Shown: positions 7,901-13,145, numbered from the stretch's first letter. The stretch: DNA of 14,980 nucleotides from CAZXBB01 sp964638815 (GCA_964638815.1 CAZXBB010000351.1:1-14980); one strand, 5' to 3'. Translations and numbers: made by a program. The notes: generated by a model not told the origin, from the sequence alone.

Positions 7901-8392
7901 CCCGCTGCCGCGGAAGATGCCGTGGTCGGGGTAGATCGCCGCGGCCGTGAACCCGAGCCGGCGCAGCCCGGCGCGAAGGTCGTCGGCGGGCAGCGGATGA
8001 TCGGCGAGGGCGAGCTCCGGGTGCACCATCCCGTTCCAGTGCCGGCCGGCGGCGGGGGGAAGGTCGGGGGCATCGATGATGACCGATGCATCGATGAGCC
8101 CCGGGTACACCGTGAGCCCCTCCGCCGACCACACGCGCACATCCGCCGGCACGGCGACGTCGACGCCGACCGCCTCGATCACGCCGTCGCGTATGAGGAT
8201 CGTCGCGTCGTCGATCACCCGCCCCGGCGCGGCGACCACGCGGGCCCCGACGATGGCGTGGGCGCGCAGGTCGGCGGGCCGAATGCCGTTGTGGGGCCTC
8301 TCCTGCGCAACGGTCGGCGCGCCGGGTGCCAGGGCCAACGCGACGGCGAGCGCCGCAGCCGGGAACGTGGGGCAGGATGGGAGTTGACGCAT
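4904..8392 (-). CDS. Exported double-domain amidohydrolase (degenerate plus intact domain)
   Basis: The 1162-aa product has a signal peptide (residues 1-30, AQ/ERP region). Its first amidohydrolase-like domain (about 45-430) has TVYPGLIDASVIID at 94-107 where HxH should be, and TTNG at 352-355 in place of the late Asp site. A beta-rich insert follows (about 443-652) with two similar halves and an acidic linker. The second amidohydrolase domain (about 684-1065) is complete: SPGLIDCHSHTG with H744/H746, the IKFALGENVK segment near 825-834, H902/H904 in VHCHSY, H930 in FQHVLEGYK, and D984 in FNSDSSE. It resembles imidazolonepropionase-like periplasmic amidohydrolases, which cleave C-N bonds of unknown substrates. 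The tail carries a GEKTPA duplication and ends in CGC-containing sequence. It is the first gene of the operon with the 440-aa protein and corA. Confidence 0.93.
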   Translation of the reverse strand: MRQLPSCPTFPAAALAVALALAPGAPTVAQERPHNGIRPADLRAHAIVGARVVAAPGRVIDDATILIRDGVIEAVGVDVAVPADVRVWSAEGLTVYPGLIDASVIIDAPDLPPAAGRHWNGMVHPELALADHPLPADDLRAGLRRLGFTAAAIYPDHGIFRGSGTVIALSESPAHIRTYARRAAMAMSFDRAGNWGSPATPGSLMGVIAVMRQTFLDARWYAEAARIYGEHPEGNEPPLPAEALAALGDVITGDQRVMFIIDSEHDLLRAAKIAAEFDLDPVYVGGGTEFRRLEEIVAVAAPIIVPLKFPERPDLSSISRADAVSLREMMTWEQAPTNPRRLIDAGATIALTTNGLDDRGSFPAALADAVRHGLDEDAALAALTTVPARLLGLDHVMGTIEPGKVANLVVVEGGLFEKKPKIRDTWINGRRHEIEAAPAPTLAFTGTLRLDDGRSLTVDLDTKKPSMTVHGADDGETKAKKVDVVKDRLAVVIDGEAFGAPGWVRLGGAITGGTVTGTGVMPDGTRFGFTIEPDPDVAAAAEATAEPKKDEDADDGISGEWVLSVATERRSFDLTVDLDRGDDDTIGGTATVRDMAIDVEKGRYDPATGVLAFEITSAGGRTRSFEGTVTGGEISGTTMTTMGEGTFEGKRRAGGADEDFEMPPDALATPLGAYGLPAPPAPEDVLITNATIWTAGPAGIIENGSMLVTGGRIRAIGARVEAPAGVRVIDAAGRHVSPGLIDCHSHTGISGGVNEFPEANTAEVRIGDVIEPDDINWYRQLAGGLTAANQLHGSANPIGGQNSVVKLKWGGRAADMPVADAIPGIKFALGENVKRSQDRYPNTRMGVETFIRDAFTAAQAYRAEWDRYRGLSAYERGSAIPPRRDLEMDTLVEILDGKRLVHCHSYRQDEILMLIRVADDFGFTIGTFQHVLEGYKVADAIAQHGAGGSSFSDWWAYKVEVMDAIPHNGALMTDVGVVVSFNSDSSELARRMNAEAAKGVRYGGLAPAEAIKLVTLNPAKQLRIDDRTGSLEVGKDADFVIWSASPLSTYARCEQTWIEGARYFDLERDAALRATVRAERQRLVQKILADAHGAPSAMASTAGEKTPAGEKTPARRPADAFADLSQSAQAWFAERWRLGEDPMETRPGDCGCGLFEVAGHRH
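5051..5086 (-). repeat. 18-bp tandem duplication encoding GEKTPA twice
   Basis: Two nearly identical 18-base units encode residues 1103-1114 (GEKTPAGEKTPA) in the linker near the C-terminus of the double amidohydrolase. It looks like a replication-slippage duplication in a flexible linker. Confidence 0.85.
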
Positions 8393-8399
8393 GGGATCG

Positions 8400-8406
8400 C
8401 TCCTCC
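8400..8406 (-). promoter_or_regulatory. Strong Shine-Dalgarno of the amidohydrolase operon
   Basis: GGAGGAG lies 7 bases upstream of ATG 8392 and clearly sets this start. The 74-base gap to the divergent gene at 8467 should hold both promoters. A TAGAAT-like -10 on the minus strand is visible, but no convincing -35, so the promoters are not annotated. Confidence 0.85.
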
Positions 8407-8466
8407 GTGGAGAGTGAAGTGCCGATTCTACAGAGGATGCCGCGCGGATTCTGTATCCTTCCCCGC

Positions 8467-9000
8467 ATGAGACGCGGGCCGGTCACGACCGTTCTGCTGA
8501 CGGCGCTCGCCGTCGTCCCTGCGGCGTGCACGGCCTCGCAGGAGAACGCCGCGCAGCGGCTCCCGGCGGCCGCCGACCCGATTCGGGCCGTCGATCGCTC
8601 CGCGCGGGGAGGCTGGCCCTACTGGCCGACCTCGATGCGCATCCATCCGCTGACGCGCATCGTCACCGACCCCGCCGCCGGATCGACCCTCATCGAAGTG
8701 CGCGTCGAGATGCGCGACCGCGACGGGGACACGACGAAGGCGACCGGCCTGCTGCGTCTGGATCTCTACGACGACGCCGACGAGTCACCGGCGGGCTCCC
8801 GCGCCGAATGGAACGTGGACCTCCGCGACGCCGACGTCAACCGCGAGCGATTCGACGACGTGACGCTCACGTACCTGTTCCGCCTCGAGGTGGACGAGCA
8901 CCAGTTGCCGGACGAGCCGGTGCTCAGGGCTTACTTCCTGTCGGATGACGGCGCGGACCTCACGGCGCGTTTCCGGATGCAGCGACCGGAGCCGGAGTGA
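8467..9000 (+). CDS. Small exported (possibly lipid-anchored) protein, unknown function
   Basis: The 177-aa product starts with a basic n-region and hydrophobic core (MRRGPVTTVLLTALAVVPAAC). This is a signal peptide ending at a cysteine at residue 21. The residue at -3 is Pro, so the lipobox is imperfect and lipidation is uncertain. The mature part contains WPTSMRIHPLTRIVTD and a beta-rich region rich in Asp and Arg (VEMRDRDGDTTKATGLLRLD). I recall similar sequences among planctomycete proteins of unknown function. ATG 8467 was chosen because the signal peptide begins there; the open frame upstream is an extension into the promoter region. It is divergent from the amidohydrolase operon. Confidence 0.8.
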   Translation: MRRGPVTTVLLTALAVVPAACTASQENAAQRLPAAADPIRAVDRSARGGWPYWPTSMRIHPLTRIVTDPAAGSTLIEVRVEMRDRDGDTTKATGLLRLDLYDDADESPAGSRAEWNVDLRDADVNRERFDDVTLTYLFRLEVDEHQLPDEPVLRAYFLSDDGADLTARFRMQRPEPE

Positions 9001-9012
9001 TCCCGCGGCGAC

Positions 9013-9124
9013 CGGCCCCGACCAACCGGCCCCGACCAACCGGCCCCGACCAACCGGCCCCGACCAACCGGCCCCCCCAGCCGGCCCCGACCAACCGGCC
9101 CCCAGCCGGCCCCCCCCGGCCGGC
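9013..9124. repeat. 14-bp tandem-repeat array (CGGCCCCGACCAAC), about 8 units
   Basis: Four perfect head-to-tail copies occupy 9013-9068. A shortened unit, one more perfect copy (9082-9095), another shortened unit and C-rich decayed units follow. On the minus strand the unit reads GTTGGTCGGGGCCG. The array fills the gap between two convergent genes and begins 12 bases after the stop of the upstream gene. Confidence 0.95.
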
Positions 9125-9125
9125 T
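9104..9125 (-). terminator. GC-rich hairpin just after the 83-aa gene
   Basis: AGCCGGCC and GGCCGGCT form a perfect 8-bp stem around six C residues. It ends next to the stop codon of the minus-strand gene at 9127. No T-tract follows on either strand, so it may only slow polymerase or protect 3' ends. Confidence 0.4.
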
Positions 9126-9126
9126 A

Positions 9127-9378
9127 TCAGGCCTCCTCGATCAACGTGTACCGATCGAGGTTGAGAACGGTGAACTCGCCGTCGTCGAGACGCAGCTCGA
9201 GGCGGTCGAGCCAGAGCTGGTCGTCCTTTGCGTGGGCGAACCACGAGCCCGTCTTCGCCTGGCGGTAACGCGTGACAACGCCCTCGGTCGTGTTCGTCCA
9301 CGATTCGTCGCGGTGCGGCATCTGCTGAGTCACACGGACGCGCTTGCCGGGCTGACAGAGGGAGGTGACGAGGGACAT
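9127..9378 (-). CDS. Small conserved protein, unknown function (83 aa)
   Basis: The 83-aa product contains PGKRVRVTQQMPHRDESWTN, then EGVVTRYRQAKTGSWFAHAK and DDQLWLDRLELRLDDGEFTV. This looks like a compact all-beta protein with a TGSWFAH core that I associate with planctomycete and some other bacterial genomes, without a known role. ATG 9378 was chosen because the recognisable domain starts there. An in-frame ATG at 9492 would overlap the M16 stop by ATGA, but the added 38 residues are Arg/Ser-rich and look non-coding. It lies downstream of the M16 gene on the same strand and may share its transcript. Confidence 0.75.
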   Translation of the reverse strand: MSLVTSLCQPGKRVRVTQQMPHRDESWTNTTEGVVTRYRQAKTGSWFAHAKDDQLWLDRLELRLDDGEFTVLNLDRYTLIEEA

Positions 9379-9488
9379 CGCCGGGATGGTAGCCGATCGG
9401 CGGGCTTGGCTGGCTCCCTGTCGCGCGAGAGTGGAGGTGGAGGTCGAGGCGGAGGGAAAGCGGAGACGGAGTCGCTTCGGTCCGGGCC

Positions 9489-10751
9489 TCATCGCGCCGC
9501 GGTCGTGACGGCCCCCACCTCCAGCGGCACCGGGCCGATGGAGACGATCGTGCAGCGGCGCGCGTCGCGTCGTGCCGCGTACGCGCGGAGGCCGTCGAGC
9601 GTGATCGCGTCCACGGCCCGGGCCCGTTCCTCGAGGCCGCGGGCGCGACCGATCCGGAACTGGTCCGCACCCAGCGCGTTGGCCCGGGCGGGCGTCGACT
9701 CGCCCTGCATGACGAGATGGCTCTTGAGGCCGATCACCGCCCGGTCGAACTCCTCCCGCGTGATGCCCGCGCCGCCGTTACCGAACAGACGCTCGATCTC
9801 CGCCATGCTCACGTCGAACGTCTCCTGTGCCCGCTCCGGGGTCGTGCCCGCGTAGACGGTCACCGCGCCTTCCTTCCGGCCGGCCCGGTAGGAGGCGCCG
9901 ACGCTGTAGCACAGCGATCGCTTCTGCCGGACCTCGGTGAAGAGGCGGCCGCTCGTGGACCCGCCGAGGATCGACGTCGCCAGACGCTCGAGCATCGAGT
10001 CCTCGTGACGTTCCGGCGGCGCGTCGTAGGCGAGGGCGATGTGCACCTGCGCCGTGTCCTGCCCGACGTGGAGGTACCCGCGTCGGGCCTCGCCCTGCCG
10101 CGTGGGCTCAGCGTACTCACCGGTCCACGCCCCCAGGAGCGGCTCGAGCGTCTTCGCGACGTGATCGGCATCCACCGCTCCCGCCAGCGAGAGGATCGAT
10201 CCGCGCGGCACGCAGCGATCGCGCCAGTCCCGGCGGAGGTCTTCCACGGTCATGGTCTCGAGGGCGCGCTGGTCGCCGTACCCGCTGCGGTTGAAGGGCG
10301 GCGGATGATGCTGCTCGCGCAGTCGGACCATCACGAGGTGCTGCGGCTCGTCGTTGAGCCCCTCGAGCGACTGGAGACACAGGCTGCGCACCGGGTCGAT
10401 CGCTTCGGCGGGAAGCGCCGGCGAGCGCACCATCGAGGTCACGAGCGGGAGAACGTCGGCGAGCCGGTCGCCGAGGCACGTCGCGTCGATCTGGAGATGG
10501 TGCGTCTGCGTCGAGGCGGACCGACGCGCGCCGCAGCGGTCGAGGTGCTCGCTGTGACCGCGGCTGTCGAGATCGCCCGCGCCGCGGAAGATCATCTCGC
10601 TGAACATCGCCGAGCGACCGTCGCCGTCGGCGGGATCGCCGGCCGAGCCGACGGGCAGACGCCAGCTCAGCGCGGCGGAGGCGACGCCCGGGATCGTCTC
10701 GACGACGAGCACGATGCCGCAGTCGAGCTCCCGGGTGACGATCGTGCTCAT
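9489..10751 (-). CDS. M16-family peptidase homologue with a lost zinc site
   Basis: The 420-aa product has the two-domain layout of M16B peptidases. The N-terminal half starts TRELDCGIVLVVETIPGVAS. The C-terminal half has GGSTSGRLFTEVRQKRSLCY, with R269 and Y282 matching the R/Y substrate-binding pair. The active site HxxEH is replaced by AMFSE at residues 48-52 (context SAMFSEMIFRGAG), and the distal Glu is replaced in DPVRSLCLQSLEGL. It therefore resembles a non-catalytic M16 subunit, such as the regulatory half of heterodimeric M16B enzymes. No active partner gene is in the window. ATG 10751 starts the typical N-terminal strand; an in-frame ATG at 10796 adds 15 residues without family character. 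Confidence 0.9.
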   Translation of the reverse strand: MSTIVTRELDCGIVLVVETIPGVASAALSWRLPVGSAGDPADGDGRSAMFSEMIFRGAGDLDSRGHSEHLDRCGARRSASTQTHHLQIDATCLGDRLADVLPLVTSMVRSPALPAEAIDPVRSLCLQSLEGLNDEPQHLVMVRLREQHHPPPFNRSGYGDQRALETMTVEDLRRDWRDRCVPRGSILSLAGAVDADHVAKTLEPLLGAWTGEYAEPTRQGEARRGYLHVGQDTAQVHIALAYDAPPERHEDSMLERLATSILGGSTSGRLFTEVRQKRSLCYSVGASYRAGRKEGAVTVYAGTTPERAQETFDVSMAEIERLFGNGGAGITREEFDRAVIGLKSHLVMQGESTPARANALGADQFRIGRARGLEERARAVDAITLDGLRAYAARRDARRCTIVSIGPVPLEVGAVTTAAR

Positions 10752-10838
10752 GGAATTACCGTCCGCTCCCGAAGGGTTGGAGTCCGAGAACCGCACGACC
10801 GCGGAACGGCCCGCGACCCCGGCGAAGCCATGATAGTG

Positions 10839-10893
10839 CTGGATCGGGCCTGGGTCGCGCCTGGGTCGGGCCTGGGTCGGGCCTGATTCGGGC
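10839..10893. repeat. 11-bp tandem-repeat array (CTGGGTCGGGC), five units
   Basis: Five head-to-tail 11-base units lie upstream of the M16 gene: CTGGATCGGGC, CTGGGTCGCGC, two perfect CTGGGTCGGGC and CTGATTCGGGC. The array lies in the 275-base gap between the divergent M16 and 168-aa genes. Its GGTCGGG core is shared with the array at 9013-9124 in opposite orientation. The rest of the gap shows nothing else clear. Confidence 0.93.
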
Positions 10894-11026
10894 GCAGCGT
10901 CCCGGCCGAAACCGGCGAGACGGCACAGACGGACCCCGCCTCCGCCGCGGCGCTCCAGACCGGCGGGCCCCGTGCCGATTCAACACGGGTCGCGCTCTTT
11001 CGTGCGTCATCGCGACGGGGAACATC

Positions 11027-11533
11027 ATGCGCCTCCTGGTCCACACTCTCCTGACGCTCATGATCGCCGGCATCCTCGGCGGCGTGGCGCTGCACTACGT
11101 CGATGCGCAGCGGGAGGAAGCTGACCGGGGCCTCGCGCACCACGAGGTGGCGCGCTTCCAGCAGGAGATCCATCTCCAGTCGGCGCTGGCGGGCGAGGCG
11201 AACGGTTACCGCCGCCCGAAAACGATCGATCCCGCGTGGTTCGAAGGTGACATCCCGGAGAATCCGCTGCTCGGCCCTGAGCATCCATGGCTCGAGATCG
11301 CCGCCGCGGACCTGCGCGACGCGCTGCATCCTCCGGATCTGACCGCGGCCGACCCGAGTATCGCGAAGTTCTGGTACAACCCCGCGAACGGCATCGTGCG
11401 GGCGCGGGTGCCCCTGGGGATCTCGGACGCCCAGGTGCTCGCGTTGTACAACGAGATCAACGACACGAACCTGACGAGCGTCTTCCCCGGGGACGTACCG
11501 CCGCCGCCCGTGAGCACGCTGGGCGCGGAGTGA
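11027..11533 (+). CDS. Membrane-anchored exported protein, unknown function
   Basis: The 168-aa product has an N-terminal helix (residues 3-24, LLVHTLLTLMIAGILGGVAL). An amphipathic charged helix (25-55), a WFEGDIPENPLLGPEHPWLE segment (71-90) and a C-terminal part KFWYNPANGIVRARVPLGIS (114-133) followed by ALYNEINDTNL complete it. The N-terminal helix running into a charged helix, then a small globular domain with a YNPANG loop, recalls pseudopilin-like proteins. The usual prepilin cleavage motif is absent, so this is only a suggestion. GGGG lies about 7 bases before ATG 11027. The gene converges on dapB, with 10 bases between stops. Confidence 0.75.
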   Translation: MRLLVHTLLTLMIAGILGGVALHYVDAQREEADRGLAHHEVARFQQEIHLQSALAGEANGYRRPKTIDPAWFEGDIPENPLLGPEHPWLEIAAADLRDALHPPDLTAADPSIAKFWYNPANGIVRARVPLGISDAQVLALYNEINDTNLTSVFPGDVPPPPVSTLGAE

Positions 11534-11543
11534 TCCGACCCGG

Positions 11544-12248
11544 TCACCGGACGCCGATCGCCTCCTCGATCGTGTAGAGCCCCGGCGGTCGCCCGGCCAG
11601 CCACGCAGCGGCGTCGAGCGCCCCGCGGGCAAAAACGTCGCGCGAAAGCGCGGAATGCCGGATTTCCAGACGTTCTTCCGGCCGCTCGAAGGCTATCCGG
11701 TGATCGCCCACGACATCGCCTTCGCGTATCGCGGTGATCCCCTCCGGCGGTATCGCAGGCCCGCCCGCGTCGCGGATCGACTCGGCCAGCCGCAGCGCCG
11801 TTCCGCTCGGCGCATCCCGCTTGGCGACATGGTGAGTCTCGCTGAGCGACACCTCGAAACGCCCGCTGAGCAGACGGGACGCCTCGCGGACCAGGTGGTG
11901 CAGCACGACAACGCCGAACGCGGTGTTCGCAGCGATCATCACGGGCACGCACCGGGCTGCATCGTCCAATTGACGGCGGTTCCCGGCGATCAGGCCCGTC
12001 GTTCCGACAAGGAGCGCGGCACCCGATTCGACGGCGATCGCGGTCGCCTCGCGCGTGCCTTCGGCGCTCGAGAAGTCGATGATGACATCGCACGCGAGCG
12101 CGGCCGCTGGCGCCGGCGTCGCCTCGTTCGCCGACGTCGATCGCCGCGTCATCGGCACGACGGAGTCGAACCGATCGTCGCGCGCCGCGAGCGCGCAGAT
12201 CCGTTCGCCCATTCGACCTCGCGCACCGTGAACAGCAACTCGAATCAT
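11544..12248 (-). CDS. dapB: 4-hydroxy-tetrahydrodipicolinate reductase
   Basis: The 234-aa enzyme reduces 4-hydroxy-tetrahydrodipicolinate to tetrahydrodipicolinate with NAD(P)H, in the lysine/diaminopimelate pathway in the cytosol. The nucleotide-binding motif GARGRMG is at residues 8-14; DFS is at 58-60 and GTTG at 82-85. The catalytic signature ETHHVAKRDAPSGTA starts at 137, with H139/H140 and K143. The substrate-binding GT pair is at 149-150. It is somewhat shorter than E. coli DapB, through a compact N-terminal half, but all key residues are present. ATG 12248 begins the Rossmann strand IRVAVHG; an upstream in-frame start would read through the promoter. No other lysine gene is adjacent. 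It diverges from the histone-like gene. Confidence 0.95.
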   Translation of the reverse strand: MIRVAVHGARGRMGERICALAARDDRFDSVVPMTRRSTSANEATPAPAAALACDVIIDFSSAEGTREATAIAVESGAALLVGTTGLIAGNRRQLDDAARCVPVMIAANTAFGVVVLHHLVREASRLLSGRFEVSLSETHHVAKRDAPSGTALRLAESIRDAGGPAIPPEGITAIREGDVVGDHRIAFERPEERLEIRHSALSRDVFARGALDAAAWLAGRPPGLYTIEEAIGVR

Positions 12249-12266
12249 GGTCCCGGGGGGCCGCGA

Positions 12267-12293
12267 ACTATACGCCTTTATTTTTTCTGTCAA
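12267..12293 (-). promoter_or_regulatory. Promoter of dapB
   Basis: TTGACA (12288-12293) and TATAGT (12267-12272) on the minus strand have a 15-base A-rich spacer, which is short; TAGTTC at 17 bases is an alternative -10. This AT-rich patch stands out in GC-rich surroundings. The predicted start of transcription lies about 12 bases before ATG 12248, giving a very short leader with no clear Shine-Dalgarno. Confidence 0.6.
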
Positions 12294-12298
12294 GGGAC

Positions 12299-12327
12299 TT
12301 CCCATAAACGTCCGATAGAGGTACAAA
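12299..12327 (+). promoter_or_regulatory. Likely promoter of the histone-like gene
   Basis: TTCCCA (12299-12304) and TACAAA (12322-12327) are separated by exactly 17 bases; each matches 4 of 6 consensus positions. The predicted start near 12333-12335 coincides with the first base of the leader hairpin. The -35 is 5 bases from the -35 of the divergent dapB promoter. Confidence 0.45.
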
Positions 12328-12332
12328 TTTTA

Positions 12333-12396
12333 GCGTGGCGGTAACGCCACGTGCGCCTGTGCGCTCGTTACGCTCCGACCATGTAACACAGGAGGT
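12333..12396 (+). promoter_or_regulatory. Structured 5' leader of the histone-like mRNA
   Basis: Hairpin A: CGTGGCG/CGCCACG (12334-12340/12345-12351) with a GTAA loop, a GNRA-type tetraloop. Pairing B: CCTGTG (12356-12361) with CACAGG (12387-12392), which would cover part of the Shine-Dalgarno AGGAGGT (12390-12396). Pairing C: GTAACG (12341-12346) with CGTTAC (12366-12371), enclosing GCGC/GCGC (12353-12356/12361-12364). C excludes both A and B. ATG 12404 is 7 bases after the Shine-Dalgarno. The pairings are seen in sequence; regulation is inferred. Confidence 0.45.
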
Positions 12397-12403
12397 CATT
12401 GAT

Positions 12404-12643
12404 ATGGCCAAGAAGAAACGCGCCACGAAGAAGACGACGACCCGCAAGAAGGCCACCCGTAAGAAGGCCGGCCGCAAGAAGAAGGCCCGCAAGAAGGCCA
12501 CCCGCAAGAAGGGCACTCGCAAGAAGGCCACCCGCAAGAAGAAGACCCGCAAGAAGGGCACTCGCAAGAAGGCCACCCGCAAGAAGAAGACTTCGACGGC
12601 CGCGAAGGCCCCCCGCCGGAAGACCCGTCGGCGCAAGAAGTAG
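12404..12643 (+). CDS. Histone H1-like Lys/Arg-repeat DNA-binding protein
   Basis: The 79-aa product is almost entirely Lys, Arg, Thr, Ala and Gly. It starts MAKKKRATKKTTTRKKATRK, repeats ATRKK and GTRKK pentads through the middle and ends APRRKTRRRKK. There are no acidic residues and no hydrophobic core. This matches bacterial proteins resembling the C-terminal tail of eukaryotic histone H1 (as in chlamydial Hc1/Hc2 and planctomycetes), which bind and condense DNA in the nucleoid. The near-perfect Shine-Dalgarno AGGAGGT, 7 bases before ATG 12404, implies high expression; an in-frame upstream start at 12335 would begin inside the leader hairpin and is unlikely. It is a single-gene transcript ended by the terminator at 12709-12740. 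Confidence 0.92.
   Translation: MAKKKRATKKTTTRKKATRKKAGRKKKARKKATRKKGTRKKATRKKKTRKKGTRKKATRKKKTSTAAKAPRRKTRRRKK
12512..12591 (+). repeat. 45-bp direct repeat built of 15-bp units inside the histone-like gene
   Basis: Fifteen-base units (GGCACTCGCAAGAAG, GCCACCCGCAAGAAG, AAGACCCGCAAGAAG) form a 45-base block at 12512-12556. The block repeats at 12557, identical for its first 35 bases, including silent positions. This points to recent tandem duplication by slippage. Confidence 0.88.
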
Positions 12644-12658
12644 GCCGAACGGGACGTT

Positions 12659-12702
12659 GCCGCTCGGCGGGATCGAACCGCCGGGGGCAGTCGTTCACAC
12701 TG
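12659..12702 (-). other. tRNA 3'-half-like sequence (T-arm plus acceptor-like end), not a tRNA gene
   Basis: On the minus strand GGCGG-TTCGATC-CCGCC (12682-12666) is a textbook T-arm: 5-bp stem, 7-base loop. Exactly seven bases (GAGCGGC, 12665-12659) then an A follow, like an acceptor 3' strand and discriminator. Upstream, CAGT-GTGAACG-ACTG forms a 4-bp stem with a 7-base loop. No D-arm or matching 5' acceptor strand exists, and no CCA. It may be a tRNA relic or chance. Confidence 0.35.
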
Positions 12703-12708
12703 TCTGAG

Positions 12709-12740
12709 AAGGGCCGGCGATTCGTCGCCGGCTCTTTTTT
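12709..12740 (+). terminator. Strong intrinsic terminator of the histone-like gene
   Basis: AAGGGCCGGCGA and TCGCCGGCTCTT pair in a 12-bp stem with one G-T wobble, around a TTCG tetraloop. A run of six T residues (12735-12740) follows. This is a classic Rho-independent terminator with a stabilising UUCG loop, 65 bases after the stop codon. Confidence 0.94.
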
Positions 12741-12804
12741 CTATTCGCTCCGTCGGGCGGAGTCCGATCTCCGTTGGCCGTCCGGCCGCGACCGTTCGCC
12801 GCCC

Positions 12805-12832
12805 TTCCCTTGAGCGGCCATGGCTCTACAAT
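12805..12832 (+). promoter_or_regulatory. Possible promoter of the ferredoxin gene
   Basis: TACAAT (12827-12832) is a good -10. TTCCCT (12805-12810), 16 bases upstream, is a weak -35 similar to that of the histone-like gene. Transcription would start near 12839, about 37 bases before the ATG. Confidence 0.4.
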
Positions 12833-12875
12833 CGCCCGGGCCCCCCGTACGGAGGGCGAATCGAGGACCCCGGTC

Positions 12876-13145
12876 ATGACGCACATCATCGCGGAACCCT
12901 GCATCGGCACCAAGGACACGTCATGCGTGGACGTCTGCCCCGTCGACTGCATCCACCCGACGGCGGATGAGGCGGAGTTCGCGGCCGCGGAGATGCTCTA
13001 CATCGACCCCGAGACCTGCATCGACTGCGGTCTTTGCGTGGACGAATGCCCCGTCCAGGCGATCTTCCCGGAGGAGGATCTGCCCGAGGAGTGGCAGAAT
13101 TACCTGAAGGTCAACACCGACTGGTACAAGAACCAGGAGGCATGA
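12876..13145 (+). CDS. Seven-iron-type ferredoxin ([3Fe-4S]/[4Fe-4S])
   Basis: The 89-aa electron carrier has C9-x7-C17-x3-C21-x3-C25 (CIGTKDTSCVDVCPVDC) and C48-x2-C51-x2-C54-x3-C58 (CIDCGLCVDEC). The second position of the usual first CxxC is Thr12, so the first cluster should be [3Fe-4S] (C9, C17 and C58), while C21 belongs with 48/51/54 to a [4Fe-4S] cluster, as known for Azotobacter and Thermus seven-iron ferredoxins. The C-terminal part (EEDLPEEWQNYLKVNTDWYK) also fits this family. ATG 12876 was chosen for its match to family N-termini, with GAGGA 9 bases upstream. It stands alone; redox partners are not in the window. Confidence 0.93.
   Translation: MTHIIAEPCIGTKDTSCVDVCPVDCIHPTADEAEFAAAEMLYIDPETCIDCGLCVDECPVQAIFPEEDLPEEWQNYLKVNTDWYKNQEA

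Noticed and set aside
4907..8470. A very long open frame on the + strand (about 1187 codons)
   Set aside because: It lies antisense to the double amidohydrolase, is full of Arg/His/Asp repeats without any domain, and is the usual mirror frame of a GC-rich gene.
9013..9124. CRISPR array
   Set aside because: Units are contiguous 14-mers with no spacers, and no cas gene is near.
9379..9492. Longer N-terminus for the 83-aa protein (start at 9492)
   Set aside because: The added residues are Arg/Ser/Thr-rich without family character; the ATGA overlap with the M16 stop is noted as the only argument for it.
10748..11632. 294-codon open frame on the minus strand
   Set aside because: Antisense to the 168-aa membrane-anchored gene and running through the repeat array; no recognisable domain.
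12249..12326. Longer N-terminus for DapB
   Set aside because: It would translate the AT-rich promoter, and DapB enzymes begin at the Rossmann strand that starts at 12248.
12396..12707. Open frames on both strands across the histone-like gene
   Set aside because: A 15-base repeat without stops opens several frames at once. Only the Lys/Arg frame has a Shine-Dalgarno and a known protein type.
12659..12740. A complete tRNA gene on the minus strand
   Set aside because: There is no D-arm, no 5' acceptor strand and the anticodon-loop-like bases are atypical; kept only as a relic hypothesis.
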